DNA of 64,000 nt from Parapristionchus giblindavisi (GCA_943737045.1 CALSFV010000023.1:186001-250000); one strand, 5' to 3'; counted from the first letter of the stretch, positions 26,801 to 40,200 are shown. The notes: generated by a model not told the origin, from the sequence alone. Translations and numbers: made by a program.

Positions 26801-29800
26801 TAAATAAATATTCTCCAGTACTAAGGTTTAAGCGATCCTCAATATCTCACAGTGCTTTTTTAAAAAGGTATTTTTGTGAATGAATGAGTAGGGTGAGATG
26901 AACCATAAAAGTAAGTGTAGACCATTCCTTGAATGAACTGCATATCATAATATGATCATACCTGATATACATGTCCATTTAGACCATAGAGTACATCTCA
27001 TATTGAGTAGATTAACCATTGATGAATGTAATGATTGGAGTGAATCACTATCCATACACAATGTACAATCTACACGAGGAAGCAAAAGTAGCAACGACTG
27101 AGCCTATAACTAATGTTATGAAAGATTTACTCTCGTCCTCCCATGTGGTCTAGTGGTTAGGATTCGTGGTTTTCACCCACGCGGCCCGGGTTCGATTCCC
27201 GGCATGGGAAGCTTCTTTTGCCGAATTTTCTTGTACACATACCTCTTGTAATTGGAGCTTTCTTTCACTTCCTTTTCTCAATGAGATGCTCTCTACGTAT
27301 GACCTTTGCAGCATGTCCTTAACGGAAAACATTAGTCCCTCCGAAATTACAAAATGATAAATATAAATTTAAAATATACAAAGTATACCTCGATTTTGAG
27401 TTGCTCAGCTCGAAGAAGATTGAGTAACATCGAATAGGTAACACGGAATTGTGATTGCAATGATGCAGCCTTTCCCTATACGACAGATAAATCAATATAT
27501 CCTTAAACTATCGGAGAAACGGTAGACTCAATCGATTACCTTCATAACAATCTTCAACTCTGAATCAATAGGAACACTTTCTCCCTTGCACAGTACAATT
27601 ACAGTACCCGTAGAGTCAAGACCACGGCGTCCTGCCCGACCAGCCATCTTTATGAATTATATATTCATTTATATTAATAAGCACATGACTACAAAGTATG
27701 GAGACTACAGTAATCCCTAGACAAACCAATCATGGCTACAGTAATCCCTCGATACCTGGATATATTCTCCCGGTTGGAGTAGTCTCAGGGAAGTTCCATC
27801 ATGTTTGTTCAGAGAATCAAATACGACCGTTCTTGCAGGCATATTGACACCCATCGCGAAAGTCTCCGTTGCGAAGAGAATCTGAAGAAGAGATCAAAGA
27901 TCAATTATTCTATCAAATATCATATAACAAACCTTGACATATCCCTTCTGAAATAGAAGTTCCACAACCTCCTTGAGGATAGGAAGAATACCCGAGTGAT
28001 GAACAGCGAATCCGCGAAGACAAAGCTCTCTCATTGTTAGAACCTTACAATGAAGTTGTTATATTCAATGTAAATATGATGACAGATTGATCTAGGGATC
28101 AAAGATCAAAGATCAGAGTATACTCACTTGTGGTAGTTCTTTGTCCGTTCCCTTCAATCTCGATATACATTGACTGAAGAATGTTGTGACATGACTCTTT
28201 TCTACAGCTGTTGTCAAATCGACTGATCGAAGTAATTGAGCGTTCTCATCACATCTACAACCATATCATCAATGTTACGATAATGCAATCAATCTATAAT
28301 CACAAGAGGATAAAAAAGTCACTTTGAAAGCTTACAATGACAGTTCAAGAACAAGCTCTGATATGGAATATTCACTATCTTGTCAGAAATACAATTAGAA
28401 ACAAAAAGGAATACTATAGCACGAAAGATAAAGCAATCCTCTAAATACGTCTTACTGTAACAAATAGAAAGTGTTACCGTTTCCTCGAGAAGACAAAGCA
28501 CACCATGGGTAGTTTATCGATTGATCGGAGATGATCTACCAGATTGATGTAGATATTCTTATCCTAAATAAGATACCGTAATCTAGCTTTAATGTTTTCA
28601 CCAAAATACATACATTAGTACCGTATTGCCAGTTTTGTGACACTGCGTTTGTGAAAACATAAATACTAAAATAATTACATTTCTGGCGAATCTTCCACCC
28701 GTTCCTCCTCCTCCTCCTCCTCCTCTGTATCCTCCTCCTCTTTGTCCATTACCACCTCTTCCTCCTTGAACTCCTCCTCTTTGTCCATTACCACCCCTTC
28801 CTCCTTGAACTCCTCCTCTTTGTCCACCTCTACCTTGTGGAGGACCTCCTCTTCCTCCTCCTCTTCCCATATTAGCACCCGGTGGTGGTACACTACCGAG
28901 AGGTGGAATGCCCGCCTCAAATATCACATCATCAATAATTATTGAAGTTGATGGAGCTCATCGAATAATTTACCTACCGTAGTTTATAACAATTACAATA
29001 CCTTTGCATTCTTCGCCTTCTTATAATTGATATCGTTGAAGTTTCCGTCCTTGTCTACCACACAGAATAAATCCTATAAGATAAAAAAATGATACTACAA
29101 ACTACATATCTAGGGACTACGAGCAACTGTATGCCGATGATCGATACTACTAAACCGTAAGATAGAGTATACCGTAAATCGATATTGGTCTTCAAAGCAA
29201 GTGTATAGTATGGTGTATGGTACCTTCTTGGTCTTTCCATCCTGTCCTGTGTATAGATAGTGTTCGAGTGGGACAGGTCTACGATAGGTAGACACCACAG
29301 CCAGACGACGATTCTTGATTCGACTACAATACAAATTATTTTACTAAAAATAATTTTAAAACTGGATAATATTCATAGGTGGGCGCGTGAAAACGAAATC
29401 TTATTGCACACAGCCTTGCCTTCCCTTGCGGGGCCTTGCGCATAGCTTTGCCTCACAAAAATTGGAAAATTTCCACTCAAATATGCAAAAAATGGTCATG
29501 CGCATAACCTTGCCTTACAAATCCCCAGTTTGCGCACAGCCTTTCCTCCAGCGTGCCCACCTATGATAATATTATCGAGTATAATACTAAAACGCATCGT
29601 AATCAGTCGAATCGTGTTCTAAAAAGTAAATAAGTATAAAATGAAACTAACCCGACCCAGTCAGCAAACTCAACGCAATTGGGTACAGTAGCCGAGAGCA
29701 TGATGATGCCAACATGTGCTGGCAGCATGATCAGTACCTAGATAAATTAAATAAATATATATTAATAAAGAAATATTTTTTAAATTGAAATAATTCTTAC

Positions 29801-32800
29801 CTCTTCCCAAACATGACCACGGTCAGCATCATTGATGTAGTGCACCTGCAATAATTAGACATATATTAATAATTATTGAAAATTTCTAATCGCGGAGTTC
29901 TAACCCAGCAGATTGCCACCAGGGCTGGGATTTTTTTTTATTTTGATTTTTTGAATTTTTTGACCATTTCAAAAAATTCAAAATCAAAAAAGTTTTTTGA
30001 ATTTTTCTCAAAAAAATCAAAAAAAATTAAATCTAAAAAAAGTTCCATTAAAACAACAAAAAGCAAAACATTTGTGGAAAATTGTGACAACATTTGAAAA
30101 AAAAACTTAACTAAATGCCCATTTTTTTATCATTTTTCACGGCCTTGATGAAGCGGATTCTATGGGTTTTAGTATGGATTAGTGTGCATAATGCGTTGAC
30201 GTAGAATTTTTAAAAAGTGAAAAAATATTGTATGATGTTTTTCATGTTTCAGAATTTCTTAATTGCGAAATTGAACGTTTTAGCCACTTTTCAAGCAAAA
30301 ATGATGTGTCTGAATTGCTTAGTATCCTTTTAAACGAAGTAAAGAACTTTTTAAAAAATTTTTTGAATTCAAAAATTTTTTGAGCCATTTTTTGAATTTT
30401 TTGATCAAAATAATTTTTGAAATTATTTTCAAAAAATCCTGATGGCCACATGGGCCAGCTACATTGCACCAGGTGGGGTCAGGATGCACCGCGGAGCAGT
30501 TTAATTTGGACACGGCTGTTGGGTGGACAAGAATGTATATTTTTAAAAATAATAGTAATAATAAAATGAACCTCATCGAAGACAACCCATTCCAATTCTC
30601 GAATGACTTCTGATCCATTATATAACATTGATCTGAATACAAAATGATGGAAAGAACACGAAGACCTACTACAGTATCCATATTTTTCCTTCCCCATGTA
30701 TGTTAAGAGAGATGGTCATTAAGACTCGACCACCCCCGGACACGTGCGCTAGCAATGGGAACTGGGGGTCCATACTTGGGTGTTAGGAGTGTCACCGGCC
30801 CTTATTACACAAAACAGCAGAAATTTCCTGTTTGTGCCCTCAGGCTATTAGAAAAATTAATTTAAGTGCAAAAACGTTTAAAAATCATAATTTCTCAAAT
30901 TGTTGAGATAAATTCCAAATATCATTTGCGATGCGTCTAGGGTGCACAGAGCTTGCTAATTCACTATTAGCATCGAATGTGCGTTGATTCCTAAACCACT
31001 TTTTTTACTTAAAATTTTTGTTTTTTCGGACAAATTATTGCTTGTTGTAGATTGCTGCAAAGATTTCCGACCAGGTATTGTAGCCTAAGCAATTCTGCAT
31101 TGATTTCACTTAAAACCGGGTTCTTCCCGTTAGACCATCTTGCCGAAATTTTCGCTCGAATTTCCGTCATCGATGGTTTTCCCGAACAAATGTATTTTCC
31201 AAACGTATTTTCCAAACGATTGGTGCGGAATTGTGGTCTACACAAAGTTTCGAGGTGAGGCCAGTCAAATGACACAAGAAGCCCATCACTTGGATCAATT
31301 TGAAAATTTCGATTTTCATGACCCGGGGGTCATGGTCCGAAAATTTCGAAATTTCTCAAGTTTGAAATGTTTTCATTTATGCGGCTTATTGTGAAGTACC
31401 AATGATGTGAATAATATTCATCCAATGCTCAATGGCTGATCTATCCTTTCAACCAATTTTTTGAAAATTTTCATTCTGATTGCGTGCGAAAAATCAGAAT
31501 TGTGTTTGAATCAGTTTCCAACTTGATTTCTGTAACATTCTGTCATAGTACTTTACAATATACATAATCAATTTGAAAATCGTTCATTTTCGAAAATTCA
31601 ATTTTTTTGCCATGAACCCGGGGTCATGGAAATCGATTTTTCAAAAGTGAGCCAAATGCCGGGATTTCAGTTCTACTATGTTTACTCATCGTGAAACTTC
31701 ACATTGTCATTGTCATTTGCTCATTGTCGCAGCATTCGAGTCGACAAACTGCAATATTTCAAAAATTTACCGTGAAAGTAGGCACTCAAATTTAATTTTC
31801 TGAATTTTCGAAAATGAACAATTCTCATATTGATTATGTATATTGTATAGTACTATGACAGAATGTTACAGAAAGCAAGTTGGAAACTGATTCAAACACA
31901 ATTCTGATTTTTCGCACGCAATCAGAATGAAAATTTTCAAAAAAATGGTTGAAAGGATAGATCAGCCATTGAGCATTGGATAAATATTATTCACAGCATC
32001 AATACTTCACAATAAGCCGCAGAAATGAAAACATTTCAAACTTGAGAAATTTTGAAAATTTTCAGACCATGACCCCCGGGTCATGAAAATCGAAATTTTC
32101 AAATTGATCCAAGTGATGGGCTTCTTGTGTCATTTGACTGGCCTCACTTCGAAACCTTGTGTAGACCACAATTCCGCACCAATCGTTTGGAAAATACGTT
32201 TGGAAAATACATTTGTTCGGGAAAACCATCGATGACGGAAATTCGAGCGAAAATTTCGGCAAGATGGTCTAACGGGAAGAACCCGGTTTTAAGTGAAATC
32301 AATGCAGAATTGCTTAGGCTACAATACCTGGTCGGAAATCTTTGCAGCAATCTACAACAAGCAATAATTTGTCCGAAAAAACAAAAATTTTAAGTAAAAA
32401 AAGTGGTTTAGGAATCAACGCACATTCGATGCTAATAGTGAATTAGCAAGCTCTGTGCACCCTAGACGCATCGCAAATGATATTTGGAATTTATCTCAAC
32501 AATTTGAGAAATTATGATTTTTAAACGTTTTTGCACTTAAATTAATTTTTCTAATAGCCTGAGGGCACAAACAGGAAATTTCTGCTGTTTTGTGTAATCA
32601 GGGCCGGTGACACTCCTAACACCCAAGTATGGACCCCCAGTTCCCATTGCTAGCGCACGTGTCCGGGGGTGGTCGAATATGATCGAGTCTTAGGGAGCAT
32701 GCCTCTTAACAAGACTAAAATATCGTATTCTGTATGTACAACTATTAAACAGTAAAGGGTATGGATACTACAATATACCTTAGGATCTCTGTAGTCATAA

Positions 32801-35800
32801 TGAGACAAAATGATTCAGGTGCTATTTGAATATCTCCAGTCACTAGTCCAACTTCATCAAAGATCATCTTGAAATCGCGATACTTCTGATTCGAAAGCGC
32901 CTTGATAGGTGACGTGTAGATGGCCCTATGTGAACATTATTGGTAAAAGTCGTCCTCTCCATATCTACCGTATACCTCGTCTTGTGTGCCTTGCACAACG
33001 CTATGGCGTACTCCGCCACTACAGTCTTTCCAGCTGAAGTGTGTGCGGCAACAAAGACACTCTCACCCCTTTCCATGCATACCACGGCCGCTTGTTGGAA
33101 TGGATCGAGATCGAAGGGATACTGTAATGAGGACATCATGATATACTATAGTAAACTTAGGAAAAGTACGGTAAACTCCTACAGTAATATCATAAGGATC
33201 GCCAACTAACTACCATAGTACCATGACTATCGTGAGTATACCTTCTTAGCCATTCTATCCTTGAGTGGGACATATTCAGGGATGGGTGCATGTGTGGGTA
33301 TCTCATATGCGTATGAGTATTCGCCTCGATTATTCGTTGATGCACTCTTGTGTTTCACAATGGATGTACGAGCAATGGCAAGGACTTCCTCAATTAAGAC
33401 ATTCGATGGTTATCATCTTTATGTAGCCATAATAGTAAATTGTAGAAAGTCATCGAGATGTTTATATTGTTCATGTATGGTATAGATCTCCTCATTTTTA
33501 AAGTTAAAACTACAACAACATACCTCAACTTCCTCTGCTACAGGCTCATCTTTATCTTCATTCTTTCTGTCTTTCTCATCTTCTTTCTCTTCTTTCAATG
33601 TTATCTCCGGAAGGAATGCAGGCTTATCGCCCGAGGCGACAAAGTCCATTAGATCAAAGATATCGGCAGAATCTAGATCAAGATCGGGAATCTTCTGAAA
33701 CAAAAATCACTGTTTAAATAACAAGATATCGGCAGAATCTAGATCAAGATCGGGAATCTTCTGAAACAAAAATCACTGTTTAAATAACAAGATTTATTTA
33801 ATCTTATATTTGTCAATATTCTCCCACCTCAGGTTTCGGAAGCAGTGCCGTTTCTTTCGGAACGCCTATAACAGGATTCCTTGATAGACCCGGAACCTCG
33901 GTCAAGAGCTCTAAAATCGATCGAAGGAATGTTTCTTTGAACGTTGTAGTGTAAATTAAATCGCTATGGCTCCGTTCACCCAACTCCATTAAGCAAAATT
34001 CAGACAAAATTCATTTTTGTATGGACAACATCGAAAAGGGGATTCTAACTAAATTATGTTCAATATGGGCAGCGCCAGGTACTCTAATACCAAAACCAAG
34101 TGTTTTTTCACACCAACAAGGATTTTGTCTGAATCCCATTGAGTTAGTCCACTGGATCCTCGAGTCTGTCCACCATTATTGATCGGTGGTTAAAATTTTT
34201 TGATAAATATACCTTGATAGTTGATGTATTTCATATCATCTTCATCACCCGCATGAGCTTCTCGAGCAAAACGAATTACATTCTCCAATCCAATATCATC
34301 AAATCCACCGGGAATGAAGGGAATATTACTAGAACTTCCCTTGATACCTGAGACATCCTTGGACGGAGCACGATTCAGGGACATACCTTCAAAAAGAATA
34401 GTGATGATGGAAGACGCAGAAATACTATGAATTTATTTTTTATGTTCTCCCCATTCTTACAATTCGATCACGGACAATGACATCTTTTAGTCAGTTTGAG
34501 ATAGAATATAGGGATGGTTACAGTACTTACTAGTCGTAGCTCCGCCCATTTCATTTTCATCTCTAGTGACTTCTTCATAATGAGAGAATTCATTCGTTGT
34601 CGGATGCAGACGTGCAATGACCTATGAGGATGATTAGATCATATACTGGAATAGAATATGTCAGATAGCAAATGTATATTTCTTCATTTCCAATGACTAT
34701 ATATTAAGTCACAAAGAGAACATATGGGGGAATACAGATGGATTTAATGTTTTGTTATATTTTAATTCCCCATGTACGCAGTAATGTCTTTAATATCCAA
34801 AAACAACCCGAATTTGTTTTGCATGACAGCGTAGATCTGTAAGATCAACGGCTCAGTGAGATTATAGGTAGTGCCGGACATCGACCTCACCGATTTGGCT
34901 CAAAATTTTTTTGTGGATACCCCCATGAGCCCCCATCACCAAATGGGTATTCATTAGGGCTGGATCGTTGAAATACAGAAGTGGCGGGTTCTCAAAATTT
35001 GAAAACTCGATTTTCCCCAAAACAAAATGGAGCGACCTAGGACCAATGTTAGTGTCGATTAATTATAAGTATAAGTAGACAACAAAAACTAGATATATGA
35101 CGGTCCGGAGATCCGATCGCAAACTGATTTTTTTACATTTACTGAAAATCAATTAAAATTTTAAAACAAAAAACGGCAGCCCAATTTTTACTTCTTTTTA
35201 TAGAGCAAAAAATTCCGCGTCGAATGAGGCAAAAAATCAAAAATCGATCGACCCGTGTTTTGAGATAAATGAACCTGAATACGACGAGAAAATATTTTTG
35301 TTTTCAAACCCCCTCATGTTTGTACTCATATTGAAGAACTCGTCGAGTAGAACAACAAAAAATAAAACAAATTTTTTATTGGTTTTTAAAATTTTTTCTG
35401 TGCCTCACGGTTTTGGACCAGGATGAGACTTGGTGTAATTTACCTGCTTATTATTACCCATCGTCGCATACACATATCGAACGAATCCGTAAACTTTGAA
35501 ATTTTGATGCCATTATGTGGAACTTACGTTATTTAGCGAAGGAGCAGATATGACGAACCCTAACTCCGTCTGTGATCTCATGGCACCCCATACTACACCT
35601 ATGCACAATTTGGGCCCGATCGGTTCCTATCACTTTTTGACCAAGTGCCAAGCCATAAGCAAAATATGTTCACTGAGTCAGATAGTCTCTCTTAATATCC
35701 TAATATCCAAAAACAACCCGAATTTGTTTTGTATGACAGCGTAGATAAGATCTGACGGATTACAATTAGGTATGAAGAGATAGTGCAACAACGGATCTCC

Positions 35801-36323
35801 TCGACTATGTTTACGTAGTAAATATACATAATCGTAATACTAATAATAATAACCTTTGTCGTCACAGGAGCGGGCACAAGTAAATCATCCAAAAACGATG
35901 GTGGAAATTGCAGTGGAGGAGGTACATTATCCAGTCTAAAACGATATCGAATATCTGGTTGCTATCTTTACATGTGATCAGATACAAATAAAATATCAGT
36001 ATTTTTATGAAACTTTTCGCTGACAATCGTTTCGTCGATGAAGAAGCCAAGTTATTATTATCTATAACCTTTTCTTGTAGGTATACATTCAATAGTTCAA
36101 ACTTTAATGTACATACAATCAAGAGATATTGCATTTTATTAAACAATAATAATAATATTATTATTCTTACGCACTTGAAAGTGTGGGCGATAGAATACTC
36201 AGGAAGTCTAGATGTGATGACCTCAATAGCACATCGTCGAAAGCACAAATCAGCTTCCCTTTCGAGTGCTTCATCACTATAATCTATTATATCTTCCATA
36301 TCAATATCATCTTTGTTAGCCAT
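23848..36323 (-). CDS. skih-2: SKI2 RNA helicase (Ski complex)
   Basis: A 37-exon model from ATG 36323 to TGA 23848; 1319 aa, in frame. First exons: 36175-36323, 35854-35935, 34531-34621, 34213-34386, 33828-33910, 33524-33694, 33242-33388, 32976-33121, 32779-32925, 30572-30632. Motif I AHTSAGKT is at about residues 325-332, motif II DEVH at 416-419 (split between exons 10 and 11), SAT in exon 12, and [11 protein letters not shown] in exon 20. [21 protein letters not shown] and [17 protein letters not shown] follow Ski2 closely. The C-terminal DSHCT region ([26 protein letters not shown]) ends [11 protein letters not shown]. Ski2 unwinds mRNA to feed the cytoplasmic exosome. Ski2 rather than Mtr4 is supported by the N-terminal [15 protein letters not shown] block and the Arg-Gly insertion in exon 15. 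ATG lies 7 nt after an AG acceptor. Confidence 0.93.
27139..27210 (+). tRNA. tRNA-Glu (anticodon TTC)
   Basis: 72 nt that fold into a full cloverleaf. The acceptor stem is TCCCATG with CATGGGA. The A box is TGGTCTAGTGGTTAGGA, the anticodon arm is CGTGG-TTTTCAC-CCACG with anticodon TTC, and the T arm is CCCGGGTTCGATTCCCGG. A TTTT terminator follows within 12 nt. There is no intron. The gene lies on the strand opposite to SKI2, inside its intron 22 (27104-27242), which is only 139 nt long. Confidence 0.97.
28679..28915 (-). other. Arg-Gly-rich insertion in SKI2 (exon 15)
   Basis: 79 codons read [19 protein letters not shown] and then repeats of the type [15 protein letters not shown], ending GGRFARN. 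The DNA carries two near-identical units of about 45 bp (CCTCCTCTTTGTCCATTACC on the plus strand at about 28731 and 28776), so the length is probably variable between strains. Animal Ski2 proteins have an Arg-Gly stretch at the corresponding place, likely an RNA-contacting loop. Confidence 0.8.
29373..29566. mobile_element. Short TIR element, TCATAGGTGGGC family
   Basis: Inverted ends TCATAGGTGGGC and GCCCACCTATGA enclose about 170 bp with repeated 'gccttgcc' blocks. It lies in a SKI2 intron between exons 12 and 13. The ends match those of the element at 42214-42379 with one change, so they are probably one family. Confidence 0.6.
29917..30450. repeat. AT-rich inverted repeat in SKI2 intron 10
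   Basis: Blocks of TTTTTTGAATTTTTTGA in one orientation (about 29925-29960) face the complementary type near 30355-30440. The ends are imperfect (GGGATTTTTT left, AAAAAATCC right), so it is probably an old MITE. No duplication of the target site was found. Confidence 0.45.
30707..32705. mobile_element. 2-kb fold-back element, copy 1 (SKI2 intron 9)
   Basis: 1999 bp, flanked by TTAA on both sides (30703-30706 and 32706-32709). It is two inverted arms of about 0.9 kb (30707 to about 31602, and about 31799 to 32705) around a unique spacer of about 196 bp. The terminal part reads GAG(A/G)..ATG....TAAGACTCGA, then CACCCCCGGACACGTGCGC. Each arm has an 88-codon frame with no recognisable relative. 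No transposase was found. The TTAA flank would suit a piggyBac-type target, but copy 2 lacks a clean TTAA on its left side. The element splits the exons for helicase motifs Ia and II. Confidence 0.85.
33658..33789. repeat. 66-bp tandem duplication over a SKI2 splice acceptor
   Basis: Copies at 33658-33723 and 33724-33789 appear identical. Each contains the first 37 bp of exon 6 plus its acceptor and upstream intron. The copy met first in transcription (33724-33789) offers a decoy acceptor. Reading from it hits TGA after 17 codons, before the real acceptor. Confidence 0.9.
34791..35746. repeat. 46-bp direct repeats bounding 864 bp in SKI2 intron 2
   Basis: Copies at 34791-34836 and 35701-35746 differ at one base. 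Both start TAATATCCAAAAACAACCCG and end in GACAGCGTAGAT. The interior has no recognisable frame. It may be an insertion with flanking repeats, or a dispersed non-coding repeat. Confidence 0.75.
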
Positions 36324-37223
36324 TCAATCTCTGTAATATGTACATATAATCAACTAGACTATTCAATATAAAGGAAATACATAGGAAACAAAATGAAGAA
36401 TAATTTCAATTACTTTTATTTGTTATGGTTTTCGATTTCCATTGAATGCCAGTCTTGACGAAATAGAAAAGTTATTCATTCTAACTAGCTATCAATGAAT
36501 AAGCTAAGTACTCTTCACCACTGACAATTTCAAGTCGTACAATTAACAAGCTTCTTGAACTACCACAATATATTCAGGAACTTTCAAAATCTAGATGATA
36601 TCCACTCTTTAGATACGAACTGTGACCTTCATAATCAGTAAAAATGTAAAATAATACATGAAATCGTCCATTACGAACGTCCTTTATCAGTCATTATTAT
36701 GTTACATAAGTATAAAAGAAATCAATGTCTACATCTATGTTTAGAATACAATACAAAGCGAAATTTAGGGGAAAAATAAGTAAAAAAAAGAATAAGTTAA
36801 ATTTCAAAACACTAAAAACGATCTCTCCGGGGCGAAGAAAAGCTCACAACGACATCAACACAGTAAAAGGATAATGTATAGATATTCTTTTTCATGCAAA
36901 CATTTTAATATAAATTTTGCAAACACAAATTAAAAACTCCTATAGATCTTGGTAATAAACAAGCGTTGCAGGTAAATGAGATAAAGGGCAAGGTACCACC
37001 ACTCCATAGGAAAGAGATACGGTAGAATACTATCATATCGTAGACGAATTTAGGAAGGAAAACGAAAAAAATAATAATATTAAATTAAGAAAGGATAGAT
37101 GTGACTTAGAAATGGGGCTGCATAGTATAGAGTTGGCACATTGAAAATAATATATGATTAGAAGAAGGAATGAAATGGATTGAAATGAGAAATGACTGAT
37201 TGATAGATAGACTAGATAAATGA
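36324..37223. other. Intergenic between P5A ATPase and SKI2 genes
   Basis: 900 bp between two minus-strand genes; the ATPase gene is upstream. It is AT-rich, with no exon or RNA gene recognised. The spacing is longer than usual inside nematode operons, so SKI2 probably has its own promoter here. Confidence 0.45.
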
Positions 37224-40200
37224 TTAGAACATGTCTCCTAGTAGGAAGTTAAGACTACGATCAAGGACATAACATCCAATCAGATCTCCACCCACGTATT
37301 TCAAAAGTGTGAGACGAAGCTGAAATTATGATGTTAACATTACTTCATTTTGAGAGATAAAAACAATCAACGATAGAGACAGTACAGTTGATTACATGTT
37401 TCAATGTCGATAGAAATATGAAAGATGAAACATACATCATCAGGTAGTACAACGAGCTCGAATTGCTTGATCATCTCATCTGATGCACCCCATGCGAGTG
37501 AGAAGACAGCAAACCCAGAGACAATGAGAGAGTAGAGCATAGCACGATGTTCAAGAAGTGATTCCATGAAGGGACGACCCTATTACATTCAGCTACTTAT
37601 TATTGTATCTCTGTTTATCCATCATGTTATATATTAGAGAACAACTTGACAACAACGGAGGAAAGTAGTCGAGATAATTTGAAGAATAAAAATACAAAGA
37701 TGACTTCGTATTCACGCCCTTCAATTCATGTGTACTAAAATATAAACATACCCTATAATTGACGGCAAATGTGCACACTTGCAGAGCCATCGATATGATG
37801 TATACGGTAGAATTGAGCATGTTCGGTGTGAACTTTGCCTCGAGATCGATAGGTTCCGTTCTCAATTATTATATTTATTAAATAATATTTGATATAAACT
37901 ATTTTGATGTACATGAAGGTACAATGTTTCGATTCCAGATATGTGCACAATCATTGACTACAGCACGCATAAGACGGTGCAGTAATCATAGCTTTCCCAA
38001 AGAAGTACCAACCTTGGATCAGCTGCATGGGCAGCATTTACTAGAGTGAGTAAACAATAGAAGTGGATACAGAATTGTCCAGTAACTGTAAGGAGTGTGT
38101 AGGCATTGAAGATATTGGCCATCGGTCGTTGACGAGATAGTGTCTTCAGAGGCTACAAATCATTTTAATATTATTTATTTCTTTATTTTGAATCACAAAG
38201 GATATTGATACCTTAGCTCGACTGACGAAAAGGAAACATGCAGCCAATAGAAGCCCCTGAATGAATAGAATATATTTGATTACTCTAACTAATTACTCTA
38301 CTCTAACTCTCTCATTACTAATTGTATCAAACCAAAATATAGTAAGGCTATAAAGTAGATTACCGTACCTGGATCGTAGCTTGGGTATCGGAGAATTTGA
38401 CTCCATCAAGATATAGGACAGATAGTGAATAGGCAGAAATGAGTGCATTGAGAGCGAGAATCTTGAACATTTGAAGAGTCGTCACAAGTGTACAACGGCC
38501 TTGTTTGATCACGTGACATACTCAAATATACTAATATTACAAGCAATAATATAACAATGTCCATCGGTTACTGTGGTCAAAATTAGAAAATTCAAGGAAA
38601 AAAAAAACAAATTGATTTGATAAAACGTACTGGACGCAATACTGGTGTATTTGCTCGTGAAGGGTGCTGCAATAGAGGCATCGCCCAATCTCACTACCTG
38701 AAATACACAGTTATCTATAATAATAATAATATTTAAGTTGAGTGTCTTATATTCACAATGGGGATATTTATTGAGAATGAATACAACGAACCTGTGCTTT
38801 CTCTTCTTCTTCCATTTCCTTCATCATATCATCCAACTTCTTCTGGAATGAAGCCGGTCCTCCCATTGGACGTTGACGGGCACCTGATGGGGCATCTGTG
38901 CGACGACCACCTAACACAATCATAATGACAATCACAATGACAATGACAATGACAAATATATCACAACATCAGTGACTAAATAGACACCTGTAGTCTGTCA
39001 ATTCATACGATGTAAAATGATACCTTGAAGAGCCGTTATCTTCTTCTCTCTATCACTCTTTTCACTATTCTCCTTATTGGGTGAAGTAATAGTCGGAGAG
39101 GTCGCAGCTGCTCCATGTTTAGTAGCGTCATATGGATGAGAGAGCAGAGCAACACCTACAATCAACAAAGGAGTCAATCAATACAATCAATCGATAAAGG
39201 TAGATATCAGTACATGAAAGATCAAAGATCAACTGACCAACATTGGCATGCTTCAGTGCACCCACATCATTGGTTCCATCTCCACACATTAGAGTGACTC
39301 GTCCAAGTGATTTCAATTCATTGATTACCAGTTCCTGTAATTGATCAATAAAGACATCATTTCAATATTGCTCTTATTTTCATATTATATGTTTAAAGAT
39401 AAAGATAATGCAAAAATATTAAATTTAAATAAAGAAACCTTTTGTTTAGGTGCCATTCTCGCGAACACAGCCACATGAAGGATTAGTTGACGGAAGAACG
39501 ATCGATGATTATCGAGTAGATATGTCAGAGCCTAGATACAAATAAAATACAAATAATATTGACCATGTGTGGACAATATCCGGAAAATCCGTACGTCAGT
39601 CTGCAATACTATGGCTAGCTGAAGAAGATAAAAGCCCAAATTTTGTGTCAAATTCATCACAAAAATTGAAGGAATAATTCTTTTATGCCACAGCCAAATT
39701 TGTATTGCAAGATCAAAGATCAACTCACGCTTCCAGTGAGGCAGAATTCGTGATCCTTGAAGAACGCCTTGAGTGCTCCCTTATTGGGCACTACCTCGCA
39801 CTCAACATCGCCACAAACAGATTTCCATCTGCAAATTAATTAACAAATTATGAGAAATTACATGAAAACAGTGAAAAGAATCTACAGTATATTGTGAGCA
39901 ATTAGTATAAAATAATTCTTTCCCCAAAGCCGTCCAAATTATTTAGCATCAGCCCATTTGAGATTTCTCGATCCTATCACAGTCTCTCATGACTATATCA
40001 TATTAGCTACATCAATAGATATGATTATCGTTATACATTAAATATAAATAACCAACCCCCATATTCCTCCATTCTCATGAGGTTCATCCAGAATGAGTGT
40101 AGGCTTCTTTCGTGATGTGAATCGAAGTACACGACCTACATGACAAGCAGTCAATGGATTGTCACCAGTGATCATCACAACCTACAATTATTGAATTCAA

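Noticed and set aside
31009..31275. 88-codon frame repeated in both arms of the fold-back element
   Set aside because: Identity between arms explains the shared frame. The frame is not kept in the second element copy in the YARS2 intron, so it is probably not coding.
30707..32709. Firm assignment of the fold-back family to piggyBac from its TTAA flanks
   Set aside because: The second copy has TCAA on the left side and no piggyBac-type CCC terminus is present, so the superfamily stays open.
35862..36323. 153-codon frame taken as a single exon of SKI2
   Set aside because: Only its first 49 codons are SKI2 exon 1. The rest is intron; splicing AA|GT to exon 2 at 35935 gives the conserved sequence.
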